A DNA stretch of 64,000 nt from Allacma fusca (GCA_947179485.1 OX359250.1:31010654-31074653), one strand, 5' to 3'; positions 25,701-39,890 are shown, counted from the stretch's first letter. The notes: a model not told the origin generated them from the letters alone. Made by a program: numbers and translations.

Positions 25701-27589
25701 ATTCCTTTTTGATGTACACGCATTTTCCCGCTTACAACTCCTTCAAAAAATCCACACAGATAACTTTTTATAGGGCATTGAGGCAGGGAGATCCGGCGTC
25801 TGCATATCCTTTTCTATGCTTTCACACAGAAATTTTCTCTAAAGGATGTTAAGGTTTCCTCTGGAGATAGAATTTTCCTTTTGGGATGGAGATGAAAATT
25901 AGTGAGCGGTAGAGATGAATGATTTTGCAAGGAACAAAAAAAACGCTTGGCAGGAAAAAAAATTTCAAATATTTCCTCCTCCAAAGTTTCTCCTTCAAAT
26001 TTGCATATCCATCCTCATGGAAGGGATGTGAAGGCTTTCATCGATGTTTCTCTTTCTACTTTCTCCTTGTCTGCGCTGGCTCTTCCCCATGTGTCTGTGT
26101 GTCTGTGTCATTGTGTGCGTGTGTTTAGTTGAGATGTCAGCCACACGATTCATTTGAAGGAAGACGTCTCAGGAGCAGTTCCCTCAGATCGATGGGACCT
26201 GATCGGGAACTATTCAAAGCCTTGTTTAACCCAGCTACCAGATACTTCTCACTTGGGAGTAGAGACAAAAGAAAAGTAATGAGAACTTGTCCTCATAATG
26301 ATGGAGAAAAAACGCAGAGACTCGAATAACAAATTTCACATGCAGATCAAACTTCACTTTCTACAAAATTCCTCTCATTCAGTACTTGATTTCTATTTAC
26401 AATCTTGCTGACATTTTCTCTTTCAGGGGGAGGATATTAGGAGAAAGTAGATCCCTCAAAAGAATTAAAAAACTACTTTTCATTTGCATCTACACGAGTT
26501 GATCCTAAGTACCTGGGAGAGTTGTCATGGAGAAAGTATAAAATTTGAAAAAGTCAAATTGAGGATTTATTTTGTGAAGTTTCCTGTTTTTGACGTAAGG
26601 TTTTGTCCCTAGTTTTAAAAATGGAAGACTGGAGGAGATTTGGACTAAAGATTTGTTTTGGCGTGTAATCTAAGCAGTGAAAGTTGGTTAGAATTTTCTA
26701 GAGGGAAATACAAAGGGATAGAAAGTGATAAGTGGAAGAGAAGGAAGGATTTAGGTTTAAAGAGGAAGAATGATTAAAATGAGAATTGAATTAAAAGGCG
26801 CCTAAAAGGAAAAACCTGTGAAGGTAATGATTATATTTGTATGTCGTGTGTAAATGCCAAGTTGGAGCCGGAGCTAATTTCAAAAGAAATAAAGTAATAA
26901 ATGGATAAAACGAGGGGAAAGTATGAGAGAAAAAAAAATAAATGTGAGTAGCTCCTCCGTAGCATCCACGAATGATGTGCTGTACGTGCGGAAAGAAAGT
27001 ACAGATCTGAGAGGGAGAGAGAGAGTTAGTTTTCTCCCTGTGTCCTTCACTCGTATCACAGAGCGAGGCGAAGAGAAAGAGAGACTCGGTTCTCTTCATC
27101 GAGAGTAAGTAACAACATAATACTCTTTGAATATTTCACTATCACATGCATATAACTTTCTCCCCTCAGACCCATACCGGTCCGGACATACATAACTGGG
27201 GCCTGAAAAACCATCCGTATACTTTCTTCACCTACATTTTTCCAACTCTTAAGTGCATTATGTACTGTTTTATTACTGGAGTCATGGAGAAAGTACATAG
27301 GCGAAGGCCGTACCTTCCTCCTTGGCTATAATGCATTAGGGTGAAAGCGGGGAGAGGAGAAGTGAGATGAGCGAGGCAGAAAACATGGGAACAGGCGGCG
27401 GAGAAGGAGCACATCAAATCCTATGCCTTATATACCACAGCCTCCAAAGAAACTAGGGAAAGTGTAGGAAAACGAGGGACGTGATGTGATCCTATCTGCA
27501 GGCTCTCGCAGTGTCCTCATCCATCCACAGATGAAATGCGGCTTAGGCTCTCTCTCTCTCTCTCTCTCTCTCCCCTCTCCTCCATATAT

Positions 27590-27870
27590 ATGCATACGCA
27601 AGCAAACACGTTATACCTACATGCAAACACCTTACATAGAGCCACATGCAAACAGAACCTATACCTGGTTCCATGTACATAGCTCCCTGCAAATACTACA
27701 GGATATTATCTATAGATCGGGTTCCACACCAACAGTATATGCCCCGTCTCTGTAGCTCCTTCCATGCTAACAATCTATACACGTCTCCATGCAAACCGTA
27801 TCTATATCTTACCATGCAAACAATAAGTACGTATGTATTTCCATGCCAGCAATTTATACCGACCTCCGAG
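27590..27870. repeat. Degenerate tandem repeat built on CCATGCAAACA
   Basis: The word CATGCAAAC or a close relative recurs about every 30-45 bp (27620, 27646, 27789, 27817 and diverged copies), joined by CTATA/TATAC-rich spacers. An ORF runs through part of it, but its peptide is just the repeat translated. Confidence 0.6.
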
Positions 27871-27894
27871 TAAACACAAGACTTGCAAGTAGCT

Positions 27895-28215
27895 GTGTGT
27901 GCAAAGAGAAAGTAAGGGTCTATCTGGACGAGGAGGGAAGGTGTGTATGTCCCTGTGTGTGTAAAGAGAGACTAAGTGTGTATCTGGATGGGAAGAGAAA
28001 GTGAGTATGTATCTGGCTGGGAAGAGAAAGTGAGTATGTATTTGGCTGGGAAGAGAAAGTGAGTATGTATTGGGATAGGAAGAGAAAGTATGTATATCTG
28101 GCTGTGAGAAGAAAGTGAGTATGCATCTGTGTGTGTGTAGAGGGAAAGTGAGTATGCATGTGGATGTACAGGGAAGGTATGTATATGTATAATTATGTGT
28201 GTGTGAAGAGAAAGT
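27895..28215. repeat. Degenerate 29-bp tandem repeat, GAAGAGAAAGTGAGTATGTA
   Basis: About ten units. The best-preserved copies at 27992-28080 are spaced 29 bp apart (28021 to 28050), and outer copies are diverged and spaced 29-40 bp. Each unit carries AAAGTGAGTAT, which fits the splice-donor consensus. The array follows directly on the CATGCAAACA array. Confidence 0.85.
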
Positions 28216-28317
28216 AGACGTGGATCTCCATGTAAACAGTTGCTACGGAGCTACGTGCATACGCTGATTCTCGTTCAGAGAGGAAACAAGGACCTCTTTT
28301 CGCTAGCTCTCAGTTGC

Positions 28318-28402
28318 ATACATATTCCCTGGATTCGCCTTCTTCTTCTGCTTCTTCTCCTTCCTCTCCTCCTCCTCCTTGCATCTCTCTCTCTCTCTCC
28401 AT
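28318..28402. repeat. (CTT/CTC)n trinucleotide tract
   Basis: Pyrimidine tract of CTT then CTC triplets, ending in a short CT run. Confidence 0.85.
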
Positions 28403-28926
28403 GCGTTTTCGCTTTGTATGCTGCTCGTGAGGAAGACAAGGCAAGGCCACAACAAGCCCGAAGAAAGCTCAGGTATTGAGTGTATGTTTCTTTTTAGACG
28501 TATCTGTGAGTACACGATCACTCCTTTCCCCAGCTCTGGCCATGCACGTACATAAAATGGAATGCCTCCTGCACGGTCCCCATGTGAGAGGCTATAAGGA
28601 GCACATGCACAGATTATGGAGTTGCTCCTATCTGGTCCGTACCTGCAGTAGAGCCAATGTTGCGAGGAGCGTGGAGATAGGCAGATCGTATTTTTATAAA
28701 GTGACGAGAGAAGAAATGCTTCACTGTGAATCCGGGTAAATTCCCGGCCAATGATGGTAACTTTTGTTACTACCGTCCTTCAGTATGCACTACGTGGCTC
28801 TGTCTTGTACGTGTGTATGAGGTTATGATAGTACATGAGCAGGAGCAGTCGTCGTGTTCGTCCTAGCATAAAACTAATGCTCTCTGACTTTCAATCCTTT
28901 TCTTCTTTTTCCTCTTTTTTCATATT

Positions 28927-28993
28927 TCCTCTCTTTCTCTCTCTCTCTCTCTCCCTCTCTCTCTCTTTTCTCTCTCTCTCTCTCTCTCTCTCT
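28927..28993. repeat. (CT)n microsatellite
   Basis: About 67 bp of CT with two short interruptions. Confidence 0.95.
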
Positions 28994-29799
28994 ATCAAAA
29001 GCTCTTGTTGTTCCTCACGGTTTTATTCATTGGATTTGTAACCCAATCATTACTCTGATACGCTCAACCTAAATTCTAAAAGGGCTTTGGCTTCTGATAC
29101 GGCATTCCTCTCCAGTACTTACTTGCCAGAATGCTCCCAGACTCTCATCATATTCCACTCCACTCATTCGATTCGCACAGCAATGAAATTCAACTCTCCC
29201 TTTCCATCCAACCTTCCGCAGCTTTCCCCATAATCCCAACTGGATTTGTACATACTTCAGCACAGCCCTCCACCAGACCCATAGAAACACACCAGCCTAC
29301 ATACCAGACCTCCCCCTCTGATAGTACGTGCCCTTACATTTATGCAGAGGTCCTGGATAATTACAAGTATTTTTTATACCTGTCTACCTATGCATCTTTT
29401 TTCTATAAACAGACCCGTTCCTAAAAGCCCCACAGCTCCTCACAAGCCTAGTTCCAGCAAATGCCGCACTCCAGCTCCTACTAATCCCCCAAAATCAAGT
29501 CCGTTTCACCAAACTCACTCTCCAAAGAAACTGCCCAATATTTTCGGACCGAACATGCAGCAGCACCCTAAATCCATACTTCTCTCAATCAAAGTCCAAT
29601 CATCCTCCTCCTCCCTCTCCTGCTACTTTCTGTCTTTCTCTTTGCTTTCTCTTTTAAATTTTAAACTAAATTAAATTCCATAATAATATCAAATTCTAGT
29701 TCGAACATTCTAAAGACACTTTCGTGGCAGTGCAAAACCGAGCACAGTAGATATTCATTGCGTACTAACAAACTGAGTGAGTGTCATGATGGGAAGGCA

Positions 29800-29980
29800 C
29801 ACGTAGACGGAAATCCAACTCAAAGCTGAAATTTGACTACTTACTTCCACTTGAACTTGAAACCGAAATACTTGGTCATACTTGACAAACTTGACAACTT
29901 GCTCGAACTTCCGCCTCAAGCTCAAAGACTGACTGAAATTTGAAATTGAGACTAGGGCGGCCTGGACTTTGAACTCAAGT
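29800..29980. repeat. Degenerate ACTTGAA repeats
   Basis: ACTTGAACTTGAAA, ACTTGACAAACTTGACAACTTG and CTCAAGCTCAAAG form a run of imperfect 7-11 bp repeats. No coding meaning seen. Confidence 0.55.
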
Positions 29981-30754
29981 AAATTCCGGCACTCGTGAGG
30001 AGCTGTATCCCCCTGCAAGCAAAGACACATTTAGTGTGCGCCAAGGCTCCTGGGTTGACAGAGCGGGCTAGGCCTGTGTGCATGTAATTACATAAAGGTG
30101 AAAGTTTGATTTTGTGAAAGGACATTCTTAGGAGGAAGGTTATTACGGAGAGAAGAAAGGGGAGAAGGGAAACTACAGATAGAAGGGAAATAACTCTTGG
30201 AAGAGCACGCAGTCTGATTTCATTAAATTCCTCCAAAAGATGTATTTCGGTTGGAACGGTCGGAATTACTGAGGTCGGATTCTCATTTGCATAAATAGTC
30301 TACAGTCCATGGAATATTCATGGAACTGCTGGGAAACAGACTTTTTCCACGGTAATGAATAGCAACACAGTCATCATCCTCTCCCCCGACAAACATATGT
30401 ACGATACATCCATACACATGTCTATCTATATATAGAAGGACTCAGGCCCTTGAAAACCCTGTCAACCTGACTTTTTTTATAAGTTGGAGGGCTTTGATTC
30501 AACTCTTTCCCTCGCACGGAGAGTAATGACATCATTACGGGATTGAATGCAGGTTACACGTTGTACAGCTCCACTCCAGGAATTTCCACCTCTCCCTATT
30601 GCCAGAAACCTCCAGGAAATATGCAGTGTAATCGGGAAACATAAACTGTCAGGAGAAACTAGGTCTGAGGACTATGACGGTGATATTTCCCACAGAGGAC
30701 TGTATCTCCTACTTTTTCCGTTGTAGTTAACAAGCGGGAGTGTGAATGTGGGCA

Positions 30755-30791
<37 letters not shown>

Positions 30792-32213
30792 AAGGAGAAA
30801 GTGTGTATATTGGAAAAGTAGAGAATTGTATCTTTTTTAGTTGTTTTCTCTCTCCGGAAGCTCCAACTTGCATGTACACATGTGGGAACCATTGGTGAGA
30901 CTCTTGGTTGTAAAATCCAACCTAAATAGGTGTCTATGGAGTGTGGACGTATGTGTACGGGCTAACTCTCACCGTTCCTCCTACCAAAATAACAAAAATA
31001 CAAGTATTGCGTGCCAAAGAGTATCTCTCCAAATATGTGTAATAGCATTCCTCCAAGATACTACCTATATCGGAGGACCATCTGATAATACTGAGAGGAT
31101 TGAGCCTGGCGCAGCCTATGGATAAGCTGTGTAGGGAAAAAAATATCGGGTCAGGTATCTTGCAGATATTCCCTCGTTACTCACATACCTCCACTGGCCC
31201 TGCGTTCCTACCTAGACACTCAGCACTCTCCCGTAGGTGTAGAGCTCTCCCATATCAAAGTATGTAGGCACGGAGTTGACTGCCACGGAACTATGTACGT
31301 GGAGGTATACAGATGTGAGGGGAAAAGAATGACATCAACTTGACTGGCGTATCATACAAACTACAGAATTTTTACACCTTGCTCACCCTTCTCCCTCCCA
31401 ATGGTCCTTCCCTCCTTTAGTGATTTCGTGTGGGTTATTGTGCTCCGGTACATGGGCGATGTTACCGTCCTTTCAGTGCGTTTCATTAAATTGTTCTATT
31501 ATTTCAATCAGTACTTTCTCCGCTCTCCCCAAAACACTCCTTTCTTTTTTCCTCTGCCAATCAATGGGGGCATTATGGCTACACTTCCGCAGTTCTTGTT
31601 GCTCTGCTTGTACTAGGGTTGTAAGCGACGTAATTATATATGTACATATGTATCTAAGGCTGTCCACACCAAGTGCCTGTACTCTTCCCTATAGAAACTG
31701 TTATTGGTAGGTTCATGTATGTAGAAGCTGTGAGCTTTGTTTGTATCCATATGGAATTTTTTGGCTTGTTTGTATTCATGTAGAAAATGTATGCTTGTCT
31801 GAACAAGAGCTGTGTGCATATTTTTGTATAGTTTATACATGTATGTAGATATGCTTATGTGTATAGTCCACATAGTGGTGTTGTCTATGCACGTGAGTGT
31901 ACTTTCTCCTTAGGAGTGCATACGTGTTTGGGCTATATGGGTTTGTGCACAATATGTGAGAATGGGTTCCTGTGTGGGGATATGAGGTGTGTGCATGTTA
32001 CATGAGAGGACAAGTTACCTGAATGGTGTAAAGAGGCTCAAGAGCAGTGAAATAAATTTGGGCGTTGAAATACAAAAAAAGCTTCACCCTACTTGTCACC
32101 AGGCAGTTGAGGAAAAATGAGGAATGGCAGTAAAATATGAATTGAAAGCTAGGTTATTTGTACACAATAAAGCAAAATTGACGGGGACTTATCAATAGTT
32201 GTGGTACAGACTT

Positions 32214-32308
32214 TGGGAGAGAGAGAGTGAGAGAGAGAGTGAGAGAGAGAGAGAGAGGGAGAGAGAGAAAGGAGGGCCCAAAAATTACCCCAGAAGTTTT
32301 CCTCTCTT

Positions 32309-32333
<25 letters not shown>
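32214..32333. repeat. Two (GA)n tracts
   Basis: GA runs at 32214-32270 and 32308-32333 flank a 37-bp unique segment. Confidence 0.9.
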
Positions 32334-32339
<6 letters not shown>

Positions 32340-33065
32340 GTGGGTACGGTACTAAAAAGTAGTATTGCATTGTAAACTGTCTCGATTGCCCTGTAAATCA
32401 TGGCGGATTTTGTGGAATGGATTGGGCACTGTACTGTCCTCTCTTTTCTATACTCTCCCAGAGTATTTCCAGTGTCCTCAGTCGGCTCTCTATATCACGG
32501 ATTCCATACCGGACTTGAGCTATGGCTTCCTTTTCCCTCACTACCTCGCACTCCACTTTCACCAGTCGCTTTTTCTCTCCGAACAACAACAAACCACACT
32601 GGAGGAACTTGCATTATTCTATTATGCAAATATTCTAACCCCTCGAAATGGTTGCCGTGTGAGGATTTTCAACTAAAAGCGACGTCCTCTCTCTCTCTCT
32701 CTCTCCCTTTGCATACTCTCGCGTGTGCATATGTATGAGGATTTAGACTCCAAAAGTTTACCGAGGTCTTTCACTCCTCCCGTCCCTATGTGTGTACGCT
32801 TGTCAGAAACACAGTCAGAAAACAATAAGGAGTATTTTCTCTTCCCGCGTGTGTTTATTTCCCTGAAAATTATACCTCTTTCCAGAGCAGCGATTGCATA
32901 AATATTTAGCTATCAAATCTATAGGGCACGTTCTCCGACAAGATTCCAACTTTTTCTGTGGAGAGAGGGAGAAAACCAAAGAGAAAATCCTTATTTGCAT
33001 GGAGCAGTAATTTTTCTACCCTTCAGCTTTCCCTCCCCATCCTTGAGCTGCTCCTTTTATTTTTC

Positions 33066-33099
<34 letters not shown>

Positions 33100-36000
33100 A
33101 TTTCTCCCACAAACACAAACTCTCCGATAGGTTTTCACCCCAGCTTTCTCCTTTGAACCCCTTATGTAGGAGCCATGTCTACAAATGGGAGTCATGCACG
33201 TTCACAGTGACTACGTTATGTATGCATACGGTCAGAGCATACACTCAAAATATATAAATTGTATAATGCTTGCATATAAATTGAAGTATGCGCCAGGAAT
33301 AGGGAAAGGAAAGCAGAGGGAGAAAGCACGCGATAAAATCCCTGCTTTGAATTCCATCTTGAAGATTGGAAGGAATGATGAGAAAGGAACAAGTTGGACC
33401 TTTCATCAAATGCCTTATGGATATTACTCACATACATGTGTAGGTATTTCCCCTTGGTTGTATTTGTTCTCAGGGAGCAACACATCCATGTATATATTTA
33501 TTTTTCTACTTAGAAAAATATATGTGTGTATATACCCGTGTGCTTGTCTATATGTATGTGTGCATTTATGTGCACGCGTCTCTCGACAAAACTAAAGCTA
33601 TCCAGAGAGTCAACTCATTCCTGCAGTTCCTCTTCCTGATTCCACTCTCCATAACCCTTTCTCACCATTTAACGTGTCATTGTCATAAAACTAGAGCGCT
33701 GGTGTCGAATTCATGGTGAAAGTCCTTGTACATGAGGGGAGTGTGATGAGGTCAGGCTCTCACCCAGCCCCTTGTCACTGTGAATGAGAGAGAGAGAGAG
33801 AGCGCGAGAGAAAGAGAGAGGAAAAAAGGATATATATGGGCAATGGAAGATGTGGAAACTCAAGTTCTTTGTATTTGAAAGGGAGGGAAAGCAGTACATG
33901 GGAGCGTTTGAGCGTTGCAATCTGCATGTAAAAGTAAATGGTGCCGAATATGGTATGAGCTTGTCAAAATGGGAGTGTTGTGAACCCCTTGTTGAGTTGA
34001 GGCTCCCAGCGGAGATTTAAACGGTAAATATTTAGCAGATGGAAGTATCATGCCAACTATTCATATTTCAAAGTTGGACATTTTTGAGGTCATTAAAGAA
34101 AACTCTCGGCCATTGATTTTAAAAGGAGTAAATTATTTTCACATTTTTCTCTCTCTCAAGTGCCACCCTCATTTTAGTCCTCATAAGTCAATTTTGTGGA
34201 GGGAAATGCAGTAAGATTTACTGCCCTTGGGTTGGGGGACGGAGAGAAAGCAATTTTTATTTATTACCACTTCCAGGCCCGTAATTATTACAATTTACAT
34301 GATTAGATTTACAATTAACTTTCTCTTTTGACGTTGGATTTAATCTCCTGCATCATACATAATCCTACTTGTCACCTGAGCTTTGACCCATTTTCCAGTC
34401 ATATATTCCCAGCGATGCTGTCCATACAGGCGGCTTATGCCTTTCGATTCCCTCTGTTCCATTAGCTCCTTTCCCCAGCACTTGGTTGGAAATTGGGAAG
34501 ATGTGTCTGCAGGCTGGAGGGACGTCTCAGGGGAGTTTGTACACTGCGTTTTAGTTTACCCGCACAAGTCTTGGGGAACTTGGAGTTTGGAATGCGTGTC
34601 TGTACGTGCGTGATTAGTCTATCTTAACATTGTCTTCTCACAGTTCGCCACTGCCGCTGCCACCACTCTCCGCTCTTCATTATATCCTCGGGAACGTTGG
34701 GAAGCCACAAACATGTTTTACATTCCTGTTGTGCCTTCTGTGCAGGCATTCCTCTACTCATTTTAATTTTCATCTGGTCGAATAATTCCGTAAGAATTTT
34801 GTCCCCCCTTCAAAGCCCCCTCTGTAACAATTCTAGTGGTGGAGTTCTGTCAATTGCACGTTTCTACTTTCACCTCTCTCACCGTCAACTTTCACCACTT
34901 TTTGTACTCGCTGTCATTACTTTCCCTAACTACTTTCCCCACTTTCTCTAACTACTTCACCACTTTCACCATCAACTTTCACCACTCTACTGTACCTTTC
35001 AGTACTTTGTCAAAATACTTTCACTAACAAATTCACTTTTTTTTTCTCCCAAAGCTTTTATCATTTCCTCCTGAAAATTTTAACACGTGCTTCTAAAGCA
35101 TTTGGTACAATCCCTAAGATCTTTATTGCCATTTATACTGCTCCGGTAGTCAGTGGAATAGAACTAAATAAGTAGCTTTGGCTTATGTTAGTAAAAATGT
35201 AGGTTAAGTATGACAATCCGATTATTATGCTCAGTGTGTATCTATGCTTACATGTAAAGCGGAATTTATGGGTAAACAGGAGAATATCAAGGGGTTGACA
35301 AAGATATGAAAATATCTTGTGAGCGGATGGAAGCATTTAGGTAGAAAGTATTAGATTGAAAGAGTCGGAGCTGTTTGCAGGTCGGAGCTGTACACTGTAG
35401 GTACATACAGAGGAGAGAAAGGACGATAGGTGAAAGTAATGTTTATGGTTGACAATTATTCTTTTCTCCACCTGTCTCGCCCTTGCTCTCGTGAGCCGAT
35501 TACAGTTTAATTTTTTCCAATGGTTCCAGTACTCCCTAGCTTCGGGCATTATCAGGAGAGGATAAAGGAAGCAAGTTTCAATGGTTTGAGGGGTATAGCT
35601 ATGTATACCTGCTTGTTTGTATGGAATGATTGATGATAACACCAGAGTCCAATGACACTGTCAGGAATCAGGAGCAGCTGATTCACGCAAAAAAATCTCT
35701 CACTGGGCCAGGATAATTGTGCCACGATTTCCTTCACTCCCTGGCTCTCTCTCGGCTGGAGTTAGGGACCATGTCCATGCTCCGTCCCGCAATTTATCCT
35801 CAAAATCCAGACGTGCAGGCGCTTGGAATTTCGCACTTACACCAGAGGAGCCCGTATGGTCCAAAATTCCCCCCAACTAGTATGTTTTTTTCGGGGTATG
35901 CATAATCCCCGGCTACTACTACTCCAGACACACACACATAGCTCGGGAACATATCTCTATACCTCCGGCCCATGAAGCTACACACATGCTTTGGGAAATC

Positions 36001-38399
36001 CTCCGTGTAAGGAATTTAGTACTCTGAGAGGGGTGACTGTAGCTGTAATTATTATACATAGATTATTATAGGGAGTTTAAATCTGGAGGTAATATCCGAG
36101 AGTAGTTACGTGCAAAAGGTGATTGCTATTATGGTCTTGCAAGGTTTGCTTTCTCCTCGGAATCTTAGCCCTCCCTGATATTGGTCGTAGACAAAAGGGA
36201 GAAAATGCATGCTCTAATGGCTCTAGCAAATCCAGTAAATATCTGTTATCAAATTAAACAAGCACTGTAGACTGCGTATAGGTGCAACCTACACTTGCCT
36301 CCGTAGTCACAATCGCATTTGAATGCTTCCCAGAGAGGCACCCGGACAAACAACAGAGGCACAAAGGCTATGGTAAACAGTACGTGTACAGGAGCATGTA
36401 GTACATGTAATGCAACAAATCGATAAAGAAAATAGAGTCGGAGTAACAGCCGTGGTGTGGTGAGGTTAGCTCAAATAAATTTCCATCCATCCATACATTA
36501 CAACTTTGCGGTTAATGGACACGTCCAATGCACTACTCCAAGCCCCTCTCTCACCAACACCAACTCTCTCCTAAGCCCCAAATGCAAAGTCGATTCTGGG
36601 TTTTGCAGAGGAGAAAGCCTTTAAAATGGTACCAGTAGGTTACATGGAGAGAGTAATTCTAGTAACCAGCAGCAGCAGTCGCTCACAATCCCTCTCCCTC
36701 CTCCCTCTTTTTATTCACAACAACAACAACAGGTTGATTAATCTGACCCAGCAGTTTCTAAATGAGTTTTTCTTCTCATGTCTGTCTACAGTCCGCTCCG
36801 TCTACAACAGTCTCTTCACAAGCCCGCCTTCCCTTCAGCCCCTCCGTCCAATTTTAAAACAGCTACTGTCATTCCCTGGAATGCTATTTTTTTCTATCTG
36901 CTACTCTACAAAAGAGCCTATTTTTTTAGTACTGGTAGAGTTCCCCGTAAGGAGAAAGCTCACTGTACTTCGATCTTTACTACCAAATAATTTTCCCATA
37001 GACGTCGGACCAATTAGAATCCGTTTTGGTGAAATAAGAATTTTCTAACGAATTCTCCCTATTTTAAGGCAAATGTACAGTCGTGCTTGAACACGACAAT
37101 GTAGGACCTTCTACTTCTAGGATACATACTACATACATACGCTCATAGGGGGCTTGAAAGCGTGGACAAATTTCTCCAACGAGTTGGGATTGAGTGGAAC
37201 ATTCTCAACTCATCATCTTTATTCATTTATGAGGAAATGCCGTGAAGGGAAAAGAAAGCTCTTTCTCATTCGGCCTGACAGGGAACATACATAGGTACAA
37301 GTTCGAGCGAGCATTATGACATAGTGAGTCCAATCATTGATGAATTTTTAATCGGTAGATAATTGCAACTGCATTTTACTCTGTACATGCACGCGAAAAA
37401 TGAATGGAGTTGAGCGAGGGGGAAAGTAAAAGGAAAAATTACGGAGAAACCATTCAGGAGTTAATAGTCAGGAAAGTGAAAGTGTTGTCATGTACAATCT
37501 GTTTGCACAAATTACTCAAGTAAACCTTGCTCCCTCTCTCTCTCTCTCTCTGTTTTGTATTTTCTTCAATACAGGACAAACTGTTGACATAGACAATTTA
37601 AGTATGCAACTGTGTCTACAGCCTGGGAATAACTTCCTTGTGGAAGAATTTCCCCCAAGAATATTATTAGTGTCAGGGTTGACATTATGGATTTAAATAT
37701 TATTTCCCCTCCATGTGCCCAGTAATTCAAATAGGATTCAAACATAATTCAGATTTAATGTAAAGTTAATTTCCTTTTCATTTAAATCTGGTCTGGGCTC
37801 AGGATTTCCCATGATTCTTCCTGGAACTATTTTTAGGGTAAATTACCATGTTTTCCAAAACTAATCTGCATTTGATTTCCTCTCGATTTAGGAATCTTTA
37901 ATCATCTTGAGCGTTTTGCGTAGGAGGATTCCTGTATTTCAACATCTATAGATATATTGAGTTATGGGCTGTTGAAATTAGTTGGGACATATTTAATGTT
38001 CGCAGTAGTAAAATAATTTCTCCATGCCTGTTCTTGATGATGATTGATATCTGACTTGATTCTGTGACAATCGATTCATTTCTCTTTCCGTGGGCAGTTT
38101 TAATCAAATTTAGGGTCCGAAGTTGCTGGGAGTGCTCCGACCTTTCACGGAATTCCTTCCCAGGAATTCCACAACTAAACAACTTCTCACATGAGGCCCT
38201 ACTTCAGTAGCTTTTGGTCTTGGGCTTAAATACCTCAATTAGGAGCTTAGATTTATATCAAAGTACACGGAGGAAACATGGTAACGAGTTCCATCAACTT
38301 TTATTCGCTGAATCAGTTCAAATATTGTGTGAAATAATTGAACCAGAATTTTACTTTTTTTATTAAAACAGTGAAAATTACGGTTTTCTCACTATATCA

Positions 38400-38600
38400 A
38401 AAATGACTTTCTCCTGGGGAAAGTTAGTTTTCTCCGAGTAAAAATTTGCTTTCTCCAAAAGAAAGTTTGCGTTCACCCAGTAAAAAAATTCCCTTCCAAA
38501 AACTGTAAGTAATTTTCTCTCATTGAAAGTTCACTTTCTCCGGGTGAAAGTTGGTTTGTCCCATTAAAGCAGGCTTTCCCCAAGTAAAAACGCATAGGGT
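38400..38600. repeat. Cluster of diverged ACTTTCTCC / GGGGAAAGTT units
   Basis: Within 200 bp, CTTTCTCC-like and GAAAGTT-like words alternate (38406, 38449, 38533 and diverged copies), about every 30-35 bp, and pair as imperfect inverted repeats such as ACTTTCTCC followed by GGGGAAAGT. No coding signal. Confidence 0.7.
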
Positions 38601-39749
38601 TAAGAATAAAGTGAACGAGCTAGCTATCCCTTAAAATTCACGAGAGCATAAGTTTGGAGTATGTTCGGACGGAAAGCAAAAAATATAAAAACTGCGGGGA
38701 AAGAATGAGCAGGAAATGTGAGTCTGGACTTGGCAGCCTTGAGTATTTTATATTAGAATAGTTTGTCTCCCTTGCATCTGTTTCCTTCAGAGCCATTCTA
38801 CAAACTGGAGCATTGTCAAGATGAGAATAATACTTAAGCAAGGACATGATAAGTGGCCTCCGAATAAAGACCCACTCCTTCATAAGCACGGAGCTTCCGT
38901 ACACCTGATTTTGCTTCCTTCGTAATTAATATTCATGCCCAATGCCCTCGTCTTTGCTACCCTCCTATAGTCCAGAGTGCCAACCTTTAATTATGTACAG
39001 GAGTAAATGGGGGAGTGTATATTCACAATAATAATTCCTCCCTCCTTGACTATTCCCACTCCTTGGGATAAATTGCTCGGGACTATTTTGTCCCGATGAA
39101 TTTCAAATTAGTCGGAACTTTCCCCTTCGTAAATGGTGTTAGGTAGGGAGGTTGGCGAAAGGGCCGTACCTTGAGAAAGTGAAGTGTTGAAGTTATGTAG
39201 TGAGAAGGGAGTTGAGAAGGATTGGTGTCGTATAAAAGCTGATTAAATTACTACATCAATACCTTTGGGCGGGAAAAGTCGGTCAAATCTGAGCGATATG
39301 CTCACTCGCATTTAAGAAACAACAACATTCCGCATATGGAATTATTACACGGCATTTATGAAATAATGAGCATGTCTATCATATTCTCACGGTGGACGCT
39401 GTAATTAAAACTCGTCATCAGACCTTGCCGCGGTGCTGGCGTGAGTACGACTAGTGGGTGAGAGGTGCTGGGAAGGGAAGGCACGTCCAGTGCGTATTAT
39501 AAACACTGCCGTACAGAGTAACCCAATCGAAGAACACACACACATGTACCTTGTGTGTAATTATCCTCGCCAGCACTCCCGTCATATGCACAATTGTGTA
39601 CTACTAAATCACTCCCATACTATTTTCTCAATATGTGCCTACCCTTGTGCACAAACACTGTAAAGGGTGTATGTACATGCACAGATATCCCCGTAGTAGT
39701 AGTGCCCTATGGAAATGCACACAGTAGTGCTAAATACACACGTACATAC

Positions 39750-39890
39750 TGCTACTGAACTCACTACATGTATAGATATCTAGTACTGGTGAACTTCCCA
39801 TATGTACGTAATACTATTGAACTCACTATATATGCATACGTAGTAGTATTTATTGAACTCACATATATGAGAATAGTTATTTTGAATACT
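39750..39890. repeat. Degenerate repeat with TATTGAACTCAC core
   Basis: ACTGAACTCAC, TATTGAACTCAC and TATTGAACTCAC recur about every 45-80 bp, separated by TATGTACGTAGTA-like spacers. Diverged, so old. Confidence 0.55.

Larger units (their letters stand above)
12250..27589. other. No gene recognised; about 15 kb intergenic or intronic
   Basis: AT-rich unique sequence at 12.9-15 kb; microsatellite-dense 15.3-16.5 kb and 18-19.4 kb; GA-rich 22-25 kb. The GGAGAAAG motif starts to appear here. Open frames give no recognisable domain. Confidence 0.55.

Noticed and set aside
27895..28215. CRISPR-like array
   Set aside because: Units are contiguous and diverged with no unique spacers, in clearly eukaryotic DNA; it is a plain tandem repeat.
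33185..33595. 136-codon ORF on the + strand
   Set aside because: No recognisable domain, ordinary start, and no splice-linked neighbours; length is within chance for this amount of sequence.
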